Made by a program: the position numbers and the translations under genes. 64,000 nucleotides of DNA from Novosphingobium indicum. Its GTDB lineage: Bacteria; Pseudomonadota; Alphaproteobacteria; Sphingomonadales; Sphingomonadaceae. Under the pieces are notes generated by a model that saw only the letters and a program-made list of their open reading frames with translations, was not told the origin of the DNA and made no database searches. This document shows, piece after piece, positions 25,208 through 34,218 of the stretch (position 1 is its first letter; each line of letters starts with the position of its first letter). The stretch lies in NCBI RefSeq assembly GCF_014645195.1, contig NZ_BMLK01000016.1, positions 1 through 64,000 on the forward strand. The letters are read 5' to 3'.

Positions 25208-25369
25208 ATAACCCACTGGTGGGAAAAGCAGTCACTTTCTCCTTACCAGTCCAACCCTTTTGGCGCAACCGATTTTGCGCAGCGTTTTGCTGCGCTCCAA
25301 CGGTACGCCAAGCCCGGCCGGGCGTATGCCCGACCTTCACTGGTCCACGAAGGAGGAGATAGCACAGAC
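25208..25369. repeat. Hairpin-dense region upstream of the RepC-like gene
   Basis: This gene-free stretch has overlapping inverted repeats. GCGCAA (25263-25268) pairs with TTGCGC (25275-25280). The overlapping GCGCAGC (25277-25283) pairs with GCTGCGC (25289-25295), so these two hairpins exclude each other. A 12-bp palindrome, GCCCGGCCGGGC, lies at 25312-25323. Such competing structures are typical of attenuators, plasmid copy-control leaders or oriT regions; I cannot tell which. Confidence 0.55.
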
Positions 25370-25479
25370 AAAAAAGACCCAGGCATGGCCCGGGCCCTTG
25401 GAAGGATGAGGCCTCCGCCTGAAAAGGCGGGCAGCGCCAAAAGTTCACGTCCGAAAATACGCCTCACCTTCGCATTCTA
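25370..25479 (-). ncRNA. Candidate counter-transcribed RNA upstream of repC-like gene
   Basis: On the minus strand a complete Rho-independent terminator is visible: stem 25389-25394 with 25378-25383 (one G-U pair), a 5-base loop, then a run of six U at 25375-25370. Inside the predicted transcript a second hairpin has the 6-bp stem 25415-25420/25425-25430 with loop GAAA. A -10-like TAGAAT lies at 25479-25474; the -35 is weak. An RNA of about 100 nt antisense to the repC-like leader would fit ctRNA copy control known from repABC plasmids. This is inference. Confidence 0.4.
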
Positions 25480-25553
25480 CAAGATCTAACCCGCGCCTGC
25501 CGCGGAGTATGATCGCGTCTGTGCCGTCTCTCGCAACACGCGGGAGCGAACGA

Positions 25554-26930
25554 ATGAGTATTGCCATATGTCCGGCCGGAATCGTGACGACCCACCAAAC
25601 AAGTGCGTATCGCGGTCATTCCAGTGCGATCGGGGACTTAGTTAAACTCGCTGATCGGCTGCCTACCGAGATCCCGGAGTTGCTCACGCCGGCGGACAGA
25701 TCTCGATGGGCGGCACTCGTGTATTCAAGTTTGAGGAACGCGGCTAACAACCTCGAAACCCCTAACAAACCACTTCGAGCACGACTGCTCTGTGCGCTGA
25801 ATTACCTTGCGAAACGAGGTAGCGTGACCCATCCCATCACGCGAAACACCTGGGGTAAACTCTATGAGCTTTGCCTCATGTGCGCCCATGAACAGGACTG
25901 GTCAGCTCCAGCAGGTCCGGTAATGGGCGCAAGCAACAAAACACTCGAAGACCGCTGGAACATCCAGAACGCAAGGCGTGTGCTGCGCGAATTGGCGCGC
26001 TGGGGCATGATCATCCCCTTCTGCGCCAAGGGCAATGGGCATCGATCCTATCGTCGAACGGCAAGCGGGCCGATTGGATCTGGATGGTCATTGGCCCCCC
26101 TGCGCATCCTCGTGAAATCGATAGAGGACCTCGTTCAGACCGAGGAACATCTGAGGATGAAGAGAATCGAATTGCCTAGGCGAACCACAGACGCACTGCG
26201 GTCAGCCTCAACTCTCCTTCGCAGCGTAACCGACTGCTCGTGGGCGAACGAGGCAGAGCAAAAACTCGGAATGTTAAGGGCGCAAAGAGACCAGCTACGA
26301 AACGCTGACATAGCCGAGCTTCAGGCCATTTGCTCCGATGCTGAAGACTTCCTGCTCGAAGTAGAACAGCTACTGCAATCTGCGATCCGTTGCCCCGATT
26401 TTGCGGACGAGTCGTCCACTAGACCGGACGATACCGTCCACTACCAATACAACGATTCAACAAACCAAGGTGAAAGTAGCAGCTCGGCAGAAGAGGAGTA
26501 CGCGCACGACGGCCGCTCCCTTCCCGCTTCAAGGTCTTTAGGGGATACCTCTAAACCGGGTTTCGAAGATCCCTACGGCATCATTCGAAGCGGATTTTCG
26601 TGGCGTGAGACTTCTTGGCTTTTTCCCTTCACGCACGATCTGATCAATCTGCGTCATGGTCCTACCCGGTCGACACCACACGAACTGGCGCGGCTCATAG
26701 GCGTGTCCAACAACATCGCCGATGCCTCCGTCGCCGCGCTAGGCATCGCCGCAACGACACTGTGCTTGCTCATCACAGGCCAGCTCGTGGCGGAGAGTAA
26801 GATTCACAAATCAGCCGATGCCTATATGCGCGGAATAGTCCGTAAAGCCGCCGACGGCGATTTAAACATCGGGCATACTGTATTTGCGCGCAGGAGAACT
26901 GCGGAACACAAGCCCTTGGTTGCTTGTTAA
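25554..26930 (+). CDS. repC: RepC-like plasmid replication initiator
   Basis: A protein of about 458 residues with the layout of RepC initiators of repABC-type plasmids. The N-terminal DNA-binding half includes the winged-helix segment NARRVLRELARWGMIIPF and the following GNGHRSYRR. A 'GWSLAPL' block and a charged coiled coil come next (about 180-290), then a variable acidic linker. The C-terminal domain ends in the RepC-like KSADAYMRGIVRKAADGDLNIG. The ATG at 25554 with GGGAG upstream is preferred; an in-frame ATG at 25509 exists. Unlike canonical repABC, it is not directly downstream of parAB. A second initiator gene lies 5 kb away. Confidence 0.75.
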   Translation: MSIAICPAGIVTTHQTSAYRGHSSAIGDLVKLADRLPTEIPELLTPADRSRWAALVYSSLRNAANNLETPNKPLRARLLCALNYLAKRGSVTHPITRNTWGKLYELCLMCAHEQDWSAPAGPVMGASNKTLEDRWNIQNARRVLRELARWGMIIPFCAKGNGHRSYRRTASGPIGSGWSLAPLRILVKSIEDLVQTEEHLRMKRIELPRRTTDALRSASTLLRSVTDCSWANEAEQKLGMLRAQRDQLRNADIAELQAICSDAEDFLLEVEQLLQSAIRCPDFADESSTRPDDTVHYQYNDSTNQGESSSSAEEEYAHDGRSLPASRSLGDTSKPGFEDPYGIIRSGFSWRETSWLFPFTHDLINLRHGPTRSTPHELARLIGVSNNIADASVAALGIAATTLCLLITGQLVAESKIHKSADAYMRGIVRKAADGDLNIGHTVFARRRTAEHKPLVAC

Positions 26931-26964
26931 TGATATTTGCGTGAGTTGGGACTACACTTCAAGC

Positions 26965-27252
26965 ATGAACCAAGCAGCGCTCATAGCCTGGACGTCCCTT
27001 TACATCGCGGTTGGCTGCATGGCGCTTATTTGCGGTGCTCTTGCCGCGGTAGCCACGTTTCTCGACCTGTTTCAAGGAAAATGGCGCCCCTCTTTTGCCA
27101 CCCGCCTCGACATTGCCCTCGCCTTGCCCAAGATATGGCTGCGATGGCAACGAAACTATCTGCTTGGTACACCCGTAATCGCCTTCATTGCGCTGTATTT
27201 TGCCTATCATGTCGGCTTCGACGTCTTTTGGAACATCGAACCTACGGGATAA
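26965..27252 (+). CDS. Membrane protein (95 aa)
   Basis: A 95-residue protein with an N-terminal transmembrane helix (about residues 8-32) and a C-terminal one (about 68-88) around a basic cytoplasmic loop. No family recognised. The ribosome binding site is weak. It begins 34 bases after the RepC-like gene and overlaps by 11 bases the end of the convergent lytic transglycosylase gene. Confidence 0.45.
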   Translation: MNQAALIAWTSLYIAVGCMALICGALAAVATFLDLFQGKWRPSFATRLDIALALPKIWLRWQRNYLLGTPVIAFIALYFAYHVGFDVFWNIEPTG

Positions 27253-28084
27253 ACGAAGCAAGCATCACCGATCGAGTTGGCACGCGCGTTCCGACCGGTT
27301 CATCACCACGACCCTGCTGGTGCTGCTCGATAGACGCCAAAATCTTACGAACATAGGCCCTCGTCTCGCGAAATGGCGGGACACCGCCATATTTCTGCAC
27401 GTTGGCAGGGCCGGCATTATAGGCGCTCAGCGCCAGTGCCCAATTTCCAAACGCATCGAGCTGCTGCCGCAGATATCTCGCCCCACCTTCGAGATTGTCC
27501 GAGACATTCCACCGATCGGCAACGCCGAGAAGCCGCGCGGTGCCTGGCATAAGCTGAGTTAAGCCGGTTGCACCCTTCGGACTTAACGCCGCCGGATTAT
27601 AGCGACTTTCCTGGACGATGAGCGCATCAAACAAATCTACGGGTACGCCGGCGCTGCAGGCGGCCGTGACCATCCGTTCGAAAAATCTGGCTCGCCGTAC
27701 CTGCTGCTCTGCCGTCAACCCCGGGTAGGCCCGATATTGGCGTTGACCACATTGGGTTTCGGAGAGCCGCGCTGGAAAATCCCCAGTTACCCCGGCTCCG
27801 CCGCCACGCATCCATGACGGTATATACACCAAGTCTCCCGCAGATGATCGACTCGGCAATTCATCATCACCAAATCCGAGAAACTCCGACTGAAGGTTCA
27901 GTCCCGCAGATGCGGACGGATCATTTTCACGTCGAACCTCCGCCGCCGGCGTGTTGCCCGGCTGCAGCAATTGAAAGCCAACCGGTTGCCCTGAGAATGT
28001 CTGAACATCGGCTTCGCGAGCCTGGGCAGACCCTAGCCACCCCAAAGCACACGCCAGGGCCGTCATAATCGTCAACGTCTTCAC
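27242..28084 (-). CDS. SLT-family lytic transglycosylase
   Basis: A periplasmic protein of about 280 residues. A signal peptide (about 22 residues ending GSAQA) is followed by a low-complexity linker and a C-terminal SLT domain. The catalytic Glu is in VQESRYNP, followed by GLTQLMPGTARLLG, NLEGGARYL and SAYNAGP. Such enzymes (VirB1, F orf169 type) open peptidoglycan for the conjugation apparatus. The GTG at 28084 with GAGG 6 bases upstream is preferred over an in-frame TTG at 28102. It lies outside the tra operon and has its own promoter region. Confidence 0.88.
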   Translation of the reverse strand: MKTLTIMTALACALGWLGSAQAREADVQTFSGQPVGFQLLQPGNTPAAEVRRENDPSASAGLNLQSEFLGFGDDELPSRSSAGDLVYIPSWMRGGGAGVTGDFPARLSETQCGQRQYRAYPGLTAEQQVRRARFFERMVTAACSAGVPVDLFDALIVQESRYNPAALSPKGATGLTQLMPGTARLLGVADRWNVSDNLEGGARYLRQQLDAFGNWALALSAYNAGPANVQKYGGVPPFRETRAYVRKILASIEQHQQGRGDEPVGTRVPTRSVMLASFIP

Positions 28085-28317
28085 ATCAGACCTCGTTTCC
28101 AAAGCCTGGCTGTGGGTATCGCCGCGATGGCCTACACCCCCTCCGAACTGACATCAATCCGGTTTGTTCGCTGCGAGCCTTTGAGAACACGAGCGGTTGA
28201 TGTCGCGGCTTTGCAAAATCGGGCTATTTTGAACAGCAGTTTGACATTTGACGCTGAATACTGGCATGAATATCAAAGTTGTTCGAAATTCTCGAATCAG
28301 GCCGGAGTGGTTCATCC

Positions 28318-29523
28318 ATGCCATCGTATACCGTCAAAACACTTCGCGCTCTGACTCGCTCGTGCGAGGACATGCGCGACCGAGTCAAACAGATCGCATT
28401 CGAACCCGAAAATACCAAAGTGCTCAACCTTACGTTCGGTCCTGGCATTGCCGCCGAACTGGTCGGGCGTTCTGTTGAAGCTATCCGGCAAGCCGAAAAA
28501 GACGGTCGCCTGCCGCAGCCCAAGCAGCTGGGGAACGCTCGTCGATATTATACAATCGATGACCTCACACATATCCGAAAGGTGTTCGGCATCGAAGTCG
28601 GTAAAGCGTCCGATGAAGATGCTGTCGTCGTTGCAGTTCAGAATTTCAAAGGCGGCGTTGGCAAGAGCACCATCACCAAGCACTTTGCAGACTATCTAGC
28701 ACTGCATGGCTATCGTGTTCTTGTGGTAGACTGCGATCCTCAAGCATCCACGACCACAATGTTCGACATCCAACCCGAATCGCTCCTCGACGACGAATGT
28801 ACTCTAGGCGAATTTTTATCGCCTCGTAGTACCTTCGATGAATTCCCGAAGGCAATTCACGACACCGCTTGGCCGACGACCAAAATTGTCCCTTCCAGTC
28901 TTGGCCTGCAGGACGCTGAATGGGATCTCACTTCGACACTTACCGAAGGAAGCCAAGCTGTTCGAGAGAGCCTTCAACGGCTCAGGATCGGCCTGCAGAC
29001 GGTCATCAAAGATTTCGACGTCATCCTACTCGATCCTCCGCCAGCCATGGGCTTTTTGGGCCTCAACGTAATGGCAGCTGCCTCGGGCATCCTTATTCCA
29101 GTGCCTGCCCGCCAACTCGATTACCTCTCGACCATACACTTCATGGAAACGATCGCTGAAAATCTCGAGATCCTGGATTCCCACGGAACGCCAGTCGACT
29201 ACGGTTTCATTCGAATTGTGTGCTCCGCCTTCAACCCTGGCAAGCCGGGCGAACACGAAATGCTGCAGATGATGCAAGCGACCTACGCCAATTTTCTCCT
29301 GAGCCAGCCCATTCTGTCATCAGAAGAAATAAAGAACGCTACGCAAGCATTCCGCTCGATCTACGAAAGCAAGCCATCGGCTGCCACTGCGACATATCAG
29401 CGTTGCCGCGACAACCTTGATTCGGTCTTTGGCGAGGTTCTGCAACAAATTCGCCAACAATGGCCCTCTAAGAATCTTGCGATGCAACGAACGACGGACG
29501 ATTCCGGGAGTATTGCAGCATGA
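28318..29523 (+). CDS. parA: ParA partition ATPase with N-terminal HTH
   Basis: A 401-residue type Ia partition ATPase. The N-terminal region of about 95 residues contains a MerR-like helix-turn-helix (GRSVEAIRQAEKDGRLPQP) used for autoregulation. The deviant Walker A FKGGVGKST starts near residue 110, with LVVDCDPQAS near 136 and ILLDPPPAMG further on. The ATG at 28318 has GGAG upstream. A TTGACA at 28241-28246 may belong to its promoter, and TTCGAAATTCTCGAA near 28283 is an imperfect palindrome that ParA could bind. It overlaps parB by 4 bases (ATGA). Confidence 0.93.
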   Translation: MPSYTVKTLRALTRSCEDMRDRVKQIAFEPENTKVLNLTFGPGIAAELVGRSVEAIRQAEKDGRLPQPKQLGNARRYYTIDDLTHIRKVFGIEVGKASDEDAVVVAVQNFKGGVGKSTITKHFADYLALHGYRVLVVDCDPQASTTTMFDIQPESLLDDECTLGEFLSPRSTFDEFPKAIHDTAWPTTKIVPSSLGLQDAEWDLTSTLTEGSQAVRESLQRLRIGLQTVIKDFDVILLDPPPAMGFLGLNVMAAASGILIPVPARQLDYLSTIHFMETIAENLEILDSHGTPVDYGFIRIVCSAFNPGKPGEHEMLQMMQATYANFLLSQPILSSEEIKNATQAFRSIYESKPSAATATYQRCRDNLDSVFGEVLQQIRQQWPSKNLAMQRTTDDSGSIAA

Positions 29524-30548
29524 GCCGTCCCCGCCGTCGATCAATTATCGGTGAGGCTTTGGCCTCCACTCCGGAAGCGGCCACCGATCAAAGCGAACCA
29601 GCGGCCCCCACAGCGCCGGAGCAACGAACCACGTTTACCGCGAAGCGTCTTGACGCATTCAGCGAAGCATCGCGCATGGTCAAGCGGCCCACCATCAAGC
29701 TCAAGCCCGCGGAATGCTCGATCTGGCCGGGCAACGCCCGCGACTATCAAGAACTGTCCGAAGACCGCCTACGAACCCTGATCGAATCCATTCAAGCCGA
29801 GAACGGAAACAAGATCCCCGTAGTCGTTCGACGTACCCCAAAAGCCCCCCTGCCCTATGAATTGATCATCGGCACCCGGCGACATTGGGCAGTTTCCTGG
29901 CTCAACGCCAACCACTACCCCGATATCGATCTTGTCGGCATCATCGATGATCTCGACGATGAAGCTGCATTTCGTCTCGCTGACATTGAGAACCGCGAAC
30001 GCGAAGATATCTCCGACCTCGAGCGCGGACGAAATTACAAATTCGCTGTCGATACGTACTATGGCGGCGTCCAGACCCGCATGGCCGAGCGTATCAAAGT
30101 CTCAAAATCGATGCTGGCCCGCTACATCAGCCTGACCGAAATCCCCAGCATCATCGTATCCGCCTTCAATTCGCCGATGGACCTGCAAGTCCGTCATGCT
30201 GACAAGATCCTTCCTGCTCTTCGCGATCCAACCAAACGCCACAAGATGGAAGAAGCAGCTAAGGCCATTGCCGCAGAGCAAAGTTTCCGTCAGTCCGGTG
30301 ACGAAGAGCCCATTGCAGGCAGCGCCGTCGTCGATCGACTTATTAAAGCTACGGCCAACCGCCCAAGAGGCAACACAAAAACCGTCATCCAGTCGGGCGA
30401 CGTCGCAATCGGCCAGGTCGACCGTGATCGCTCAACCGGCCTTACGATTACGCTCAAGCCAAGCACCCTGTCCGCGGATGAAATTCTCGACGCAATCAAG
30501 CCGCTGATCGAACAGTCGAAAATTTTCCAATTACCGCCGCCCTCGTAG
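29520..30548 (+). CDS. parB: ParB partition protein
   Basis: A 342-residue ParB/RepB-type protein. The N-terminal ParB box region includes YELIIGTRRHWAVSWL and the arginine-rich ADIENREREDISDLERGRNY (about residues 120-165). An HTH domain (MAERIKVSKSMLARYISLTEIP) and a C-terminal dimerisation part follow. It binds a centromere site and works with ParA to segregate the plasmid. Translation is coupled to parA. A perfect 18-bp palindrome 97 bases downstream is a candidate binding site. Confidence 0.92.
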   Translation: MSRPRRRSIIGEALASTPEAATDQSEPAAPTAPEQRTTFTAKRLDAFSEASRMVKRPTIKLKPAECSIWPGNARDYQELSEDRLRTLIESIQAENGNKIPVVVRRTPKAPLPYELIIGTRRHWAVSWLNANHYPDIDLVGIIDDLDDEAAFRLADIENREREDISDLERGRNYKFAVDTYYGGVQTRMAERIKVSKSMLARYISLTEIPSIIVSAFNSPMDLQVRHADKILPALRDPTKRHKMEEAAKAIAAEQSFRQSGDEEPIAGSAVVDRLIKATANRPRGNTKTVIQSGDVAIGQVDRDRSTGLTITLKPSTLSADEILDAIKPLIEQSKIFQLPPPS

Positions 30549-30644
30549 CGCCTCGACATTGACGGCATTCCCGGCACCGCTTGTCGACATTTTGAACGCC
30601 AAAATTGCACGGTTTCGTCTTGATTTTCATATACATACGTTGAA

Positions 30645-30662
30645 TTTCCCACGCGTGGGAAA
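30645..30662. promoter_or_regulatory. 18-bp perfect palindrome, candidate parS or rep operator
   Basis: TTTCCCACGCGTGGGAAA is fully self-complementary. It lies in the 140-base gap between parB and repA, 27 bases before the repA start. The length and symmetry resemble parS centromere sites, though the sequence is not the chromosomal parS. It could equally be an operator controlling repA. Confidence 0.6.
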
Positions 30663-30688
30663 CGCCGCTCCTCAGATAGGTTCACGCA

Positions 30689-32011
30689 GTGTCAAACAAG
30701 AACACAACCACGATCATAGACGGGAGGCCCGTCCAGTTCGAAATGTTCTTCACGCTGCCCGATTTCAGCGACATATCCCTTCGCGACTATCAGGAGACAA
30801 TGCAGCGACCCTTCTTCAGCCTCTCCAAGAGGAAGCGGCTAAAGCCTATCGACTACGTCAGCCCCGACAAATCCGTTCGCGTCAACGTCTCGGCCAATCC
30901 TCAATACGGCATGGCAACGATCTGGGACGCGGACATCATGATCTACCTCGCCTCGCACCTTAATGAGCTGCGCGAGCGAGGGGAAAACGACCTCTCCCCT
31001 TCGATCCGCATCCAACCTGGCGACCTCCTCAAGCGTATCTGCTGGGGTGTGAGCGGCCGTGCCTATGAACGCCTGGTTGCGGCATTGGACCGCCTTCAAG
31101 CCACGACCATCAAGACGAACATCCGCGCGAACTCAAAGACCCGCGAAACGACATTCTCCTGGATCGACAGCTATACCCATCTTGTTGACGAGCGCACGCA
31201 ACGCTCGCTCGGGATGGAAATCACGCTGTCCAAATGGTTCTTTGATGGCATTATGGACCAACGCAACATCCTCGCCATCTCTCCTCTCTACTTCGAGATC
31301 ACCAGCGGTCTTGGCAAGTGGCTCTATCGCGCGAGCCGAAAACACGCCGGCGGCAACGGAGCAAACGGCTTCACGATCGGATTTGAAACACTCCATCAAA
31401 AGAGCGGCAGCGAAAGTTCGCTGCCCTCCTTCAAAAACAAGATTATCGAGCTCGCCAGAGCGAACAGCCTTCCAGACATTAGCCTTGAGGTCATCGATCC
31501 CGACACCGCAAGGCCAAAACTCAAGATGGTAATGCGCAAGTTCCTCAAGGAGGAGCCGCCATGTGATGATCAAGAGCCCCCTGCCCTGCGCTCCGCTTCC
31601 CGGGCCATTGAACCCGAGCGCACCGCCGTCTCGCGTCCTGCACAACAACGTACTTCAGATGCACCCGATAATGAATTTGTGAGTGTCGAAGCCGCTCGAA
31701 ACGTGATTGCCAACGTAGCCGACCTGCTGAAGGCAAACGACCTCGAAACTCCTGCAGGAGCGGCCTCTAGCGAACCGTCGGGCCAAAGGAAACGCAGCGC
31801 CACCACCCGAGCAGAGCGAATACTCGATCCAGGCGTATACCACGCCATAAGAACCGAGTGCCCTGGCTGGGACCTCGACGTTATGATGAAAACCTTCGAC
31901 GCGTTTCTCAACGCAAATCCCGAGGAATTGCCGCACAACTACTCGAAGCGCTTTCTAGGGTTCATGCGCAAGCATCACGAGCGCAACAAATATCAACTTC
32001 GACAAGGTTAA
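30689..32011 (+). CDS. repA: RepA replication initiator (RPA family)
   Basis: A 440-residue plasmid initiator of the alphaproteobacterial RPA type. The conserved N-terminal block holds FFSLSKRKRLKPIDY, GMATIWDADIMIYLAS and RIQPGDLLKRICWGVSGRAYERL, with paired winged-helix domains over about residues 1-290. A variable linker and a C-terminal helical domain (ECPGWDLDVMMKTFDAFL...) follow. The start is GTG at 30689 with a weak ribosome binding site. It binds iterons and recruits DnaA and DnaB to the origin; iterons and a DnaA box lie directly downstream. Confidence 0.88.
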   Translation: MSNKNTTTIIDGRPVQFEMFFTLPDFSDISLRDYQETMQRPFFSLSKRKRLKPIDYVSPDKSVRVNVSANPQYGMATIWDADIMIYLASHLNELRERGENDLSPSIRIQPGDLLKRICWGVSGRAYERLVAALDRLQATTIKTNIRANSKTRETTFSWIDSYTHLVDERTQRSLGMEITLSKWFFDGIMDQRNILAISPLYFEITSGLGKWLYRASRKHAGGNGANGFTIGFETLHQKSGSESSLPSFKNKIIELARANSLPDISLEVIDPDTARPKLKMVMRKFLKEEPPCDDQEPPALRSASRAIEPERTAVSRPAQQRTSDAPDNEFVSVEAARNVIANVADLLKANDLETPAGAASSEPSGQRKRSATTRAERILDPGVYHAIRTECPGWDLDVMMKTFDAFLNANPEELPHNYSKRFLGFMRKHHERNKYQLRQG

Positions 32012-32498
32012 ACGTCTCGCGCCTCTCGCCCTGCACACGAGACCGCTGCCCTCATCCTCTGCCCTCCCGGGCCCCTCCCCACGCAAATGCCTGGCCCACG
32101 ATCGCGCCGACGTGTTTTCAGGAATCGGACAATTCATCGATCCGCCCGCGCCTACCTTTGCAACGCCGTCGAAGGTAGACAGTGTGTTAGGCCCCCTTCC
32201 CTGCCTAATTCAAAGGTACGGAGCCATCACTCGAACGTGGAATAGATCGCCAAAATGCGCGCGATTGAGGCGCTTATGCCTCCTCTCGCGCGTTCACACC
32301 GCGATTCATGTCAACAACCACGCCAACCCGACATGAACCGCCGAGAATCGAGAAGATCGACCTTCCCGAAAACACGATACGACGTTTGACACACGTTCCC
32401 GAAAACACGTTCCTCAAGCCTTCGCAGATGCCAGACACCCCATACATCCGCCGCAATTCCAACATCATAAGCCATCATGCTCGCGACATCCGGCTGAG

Positions 32499-32507
32499 TT
32501 ATCCACA
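32499..32507 (+). promoter_or_regulatory. DnaA box
   Basis: TTATCCACA is a perfect match to the consensus DnaA box. It lies 15 bases before the iteron array. Confidence 0.8.
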
Positions 32508-32521
32508 CCGCGCCCTTGGCC

Positions 32522-32609
32522 AACGTACTTTCAGATGCGGATCGACGTGTTTTCAAATCAGCCGCAACGTACTTTCAGATCGAATCCGACGTGTTTTCAG
32601 AATCTGTCC
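32522..32609 (+). repeat. Four 22-bp-spaced iterons
   Basis: Four direct repeats begin at 32522, 32544, 32566 and 32588, an exact 22-base period (about two helical turns). Two alternating versions occur: AACGTACTTTCAGAT (32522, 32566) and GACGTGTTTTCA (32544, 32588). Inverted copies upstream (32365 and 32398) are 33 bases apart, one and a half periods. This is a classic initiator-binding array for RepA. Confidence 0.85.
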
Positions 32610-32901
32610 ACAACCAGCGACTCGCCGGTTTTCTGGACAAGTTCTGCGCTGGGAAATGCCGCTAACTCTTTAACTTCACCCTTAACACCACTAACGCGCA
32701 TTCCGCCTGCGGCGGGATCTTCGATATGAGATCAGGAAAGGAGATTCTCCTACCTGCAGCACATCAACGCATTGTTAGGGCAGGGCAGGAGGCTCCTGCA
32801 AACAATCACCTCCCCAGCATTTCATCAACCTCCTCAGCCCTCAACCATTCGAGCCTTGGACAGTACCGCTTTCCTTGATATGAGAACATACTTGGAACGG
32901 C

Positions 32902-34218
32902 TTGCATTTCCCGGGATCGGAAACCGTGTGGATCGTACCTCGTGACACCAATGGCCTCAAAAGCCGGACTGCTATACCGGAGGCCTTACGCAGCGCCCTG
33001 GTGCGCTGGTACGTTGGAAGCGGTTCCGACGCCGATCATCGAGCGGCTGTTTCTCTCGTCGTCACCGCTCGAGAAAACGCTCAATGGATCGCCTGCGACT
33101 GTTTGAGCCACGAGCAGCCACCTCCGCTCATCAGCCCGGCATATCTGTCGGAAGCTGAAACCTATTACCTCCGCCGTCTCACCGGCAGACCGCATCACCA
33201 TCGTCGCTGCCCTCTCTATCTCCCCCCTTCACCTGACAGGATTCGCGAACGCCCAAACGACAGCCTTTTTGAGATCGAATATCCCAAAGGACTCTTCTCA
33301 GCCCACAAAGAGGCGCCTGAAAAACTAGCCCAGAAGCCGCTTGAGGATGATCCTGACGATCGCAGTCGCGGAGTTGCCATACCACGTCTGGGTCGCTTGA
33401 TGTGGATGCTTCTGGAGGCGGGACACACAAATGTCTTGCCCCCGCTTCCTCCGCACGGATCACCTAATCACGGGTTGAACCATGAATTCGCTCGTCTTCA
33501 TGCCGCGGCCGAACGTTTTGAAATCGCGCCCCACGTCAAATTATCGGATCATCTCTATTTCAACGTGAAGCAATGGGAATCCCGTCGGGTACAAGCACGA
33601 TTGCGCGAAGCGGAACGCGCCTGGCCCGAAGGACATGCACCACAGGCATTTCTCGTCCTTGAGGCTCATGCCATTTCAGGCACGACCATTCACACGGGGT
33701 TGGGCGACCTCGATATTCGAAATCGCATACAGCACACCGGCATCATTCGCGCCAAGGTCGAACCACCCTTCATCGCTTTGGTCGTAATCGGCGAACACAA
33801 TCCGCGTGAGGGATACCTGCCGTTACGGGCCTACGCGCAGCCAGTGTTCAAGGGAAACAGGTTCATACCCGTCGACCGGCATAGTGATCGCGTTCTCCTT
33901 GAAACGCTCACCACGCTTCAATACAAGATGCGCCGCAAACGTGTCGAACTAGCCGTCAAAAAACCGCTATTCGACGTCGTCACGCATGCCGGGATGGTAA
34001 GACCAGACGCGATCGTGGCATTTCTCGATCACAGGACAGGGCTCGAGGCTGACTTTGCGATCCAGCTCCTCAGGGAGCGAAGCCCACAATACCTTGAAAT
34101 GAAAGCCCTTGAACGCAAACGTTTCGAGGAGTTTCACCGGACTATGACATTGGATGTCCGTGATCTCGAAAATGGCGATGTCATGGCATCACTAGAACAG
34201 ATGATAGATGATGCTTAA
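32902..34218 (+). CDS. Conserved plasmid protein with N-terminal Cys cluster (DUF1173-like)
   Basis: A protein of about 438 residues. The N-terminal third carries WIACDCL and later HHRRCPLY, giving three cysteines like the plasmid family described as DUF1173; that link is from memory and not certain. The C-terminal part (FDVVTHAGMVRPDAIVAFLDH) has a PDxxxxxxD-like pattern seen in restriction-type nucleases, but no full catalytic set is evident. Possible starts are TTG 32902 or GTG 32926, neither with a good ribosome binding site. The function is unknown; location just after oriV suggests plasmid maintenance. Confidence 0.6.
   Translation: MHFPGSETVWIVPRDTNGLKSRTAIPEALRSALVRWYVGSGSDADHRAAVSLVVTARENAQWIACDCLSHEQPPPLISPAYLSEAETYYLRRLTGRPHHHRRCPLYLPPSPDRIRERPNDSLFEIEYPKGLFSAHKEAPEKLAQKPLEDDPDDRSRGVAIPRLGRLMWMLLEAGHTNVLPPLPPHGSPNHGLNHEFARLHAAAERFEIAPHVKLSDHLYFNVKQWESRRVQARLREAERAWPEGHAPQAFLVLEAHAISGTTIHTGLGDLDIRNRIQHTGIIRAKVEPPFIALVVIGEHNPREGYLPLRAYAQPVFKGNRFIPVDRHSDRVLLETLTTLQYKMRRKRVELAVKKPLFDVVTHAGMVRPDAIVAFLDHRTGLEADFAIQLLRERSPQYLEMKALERKRFEEFHRTMTLDVRDLENGDVMASLEQMIDDA

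Larger units (their letters stand above)
32012..32901. other. Replication origin region (oriV) downstream of repA
   Basis: A 890-base region without a supported gene. It holds a degenerate repeat ACGTGTTTTC at 32109-32121, its inverted copies at 32365-32376 and 32398-32409, a tandem iteron block at 32522-32609, a consensus DnaA box at 32499-32507, and a region relatively rich in A and T near 32660-32700 that may be the unwinding site. The combination next to an RPA-type repA marks this as the likely vegetative origin. Confidence 0.8.

Noticed and set aside
25206..25467. Overlapping minus-strand frames in the repC leader
   Set aside because: Composition is non-protein-like and the DNA is full of inverted repeats, so a regulatory or RNA role is more likely.
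25208..25553. oriT with relaxase gene
   Set aside because: The hairpins could suit oriT, but no relaxase or TraD gene is in the window and no known nic consensus is recognised. The RepC-leader reading fits better.
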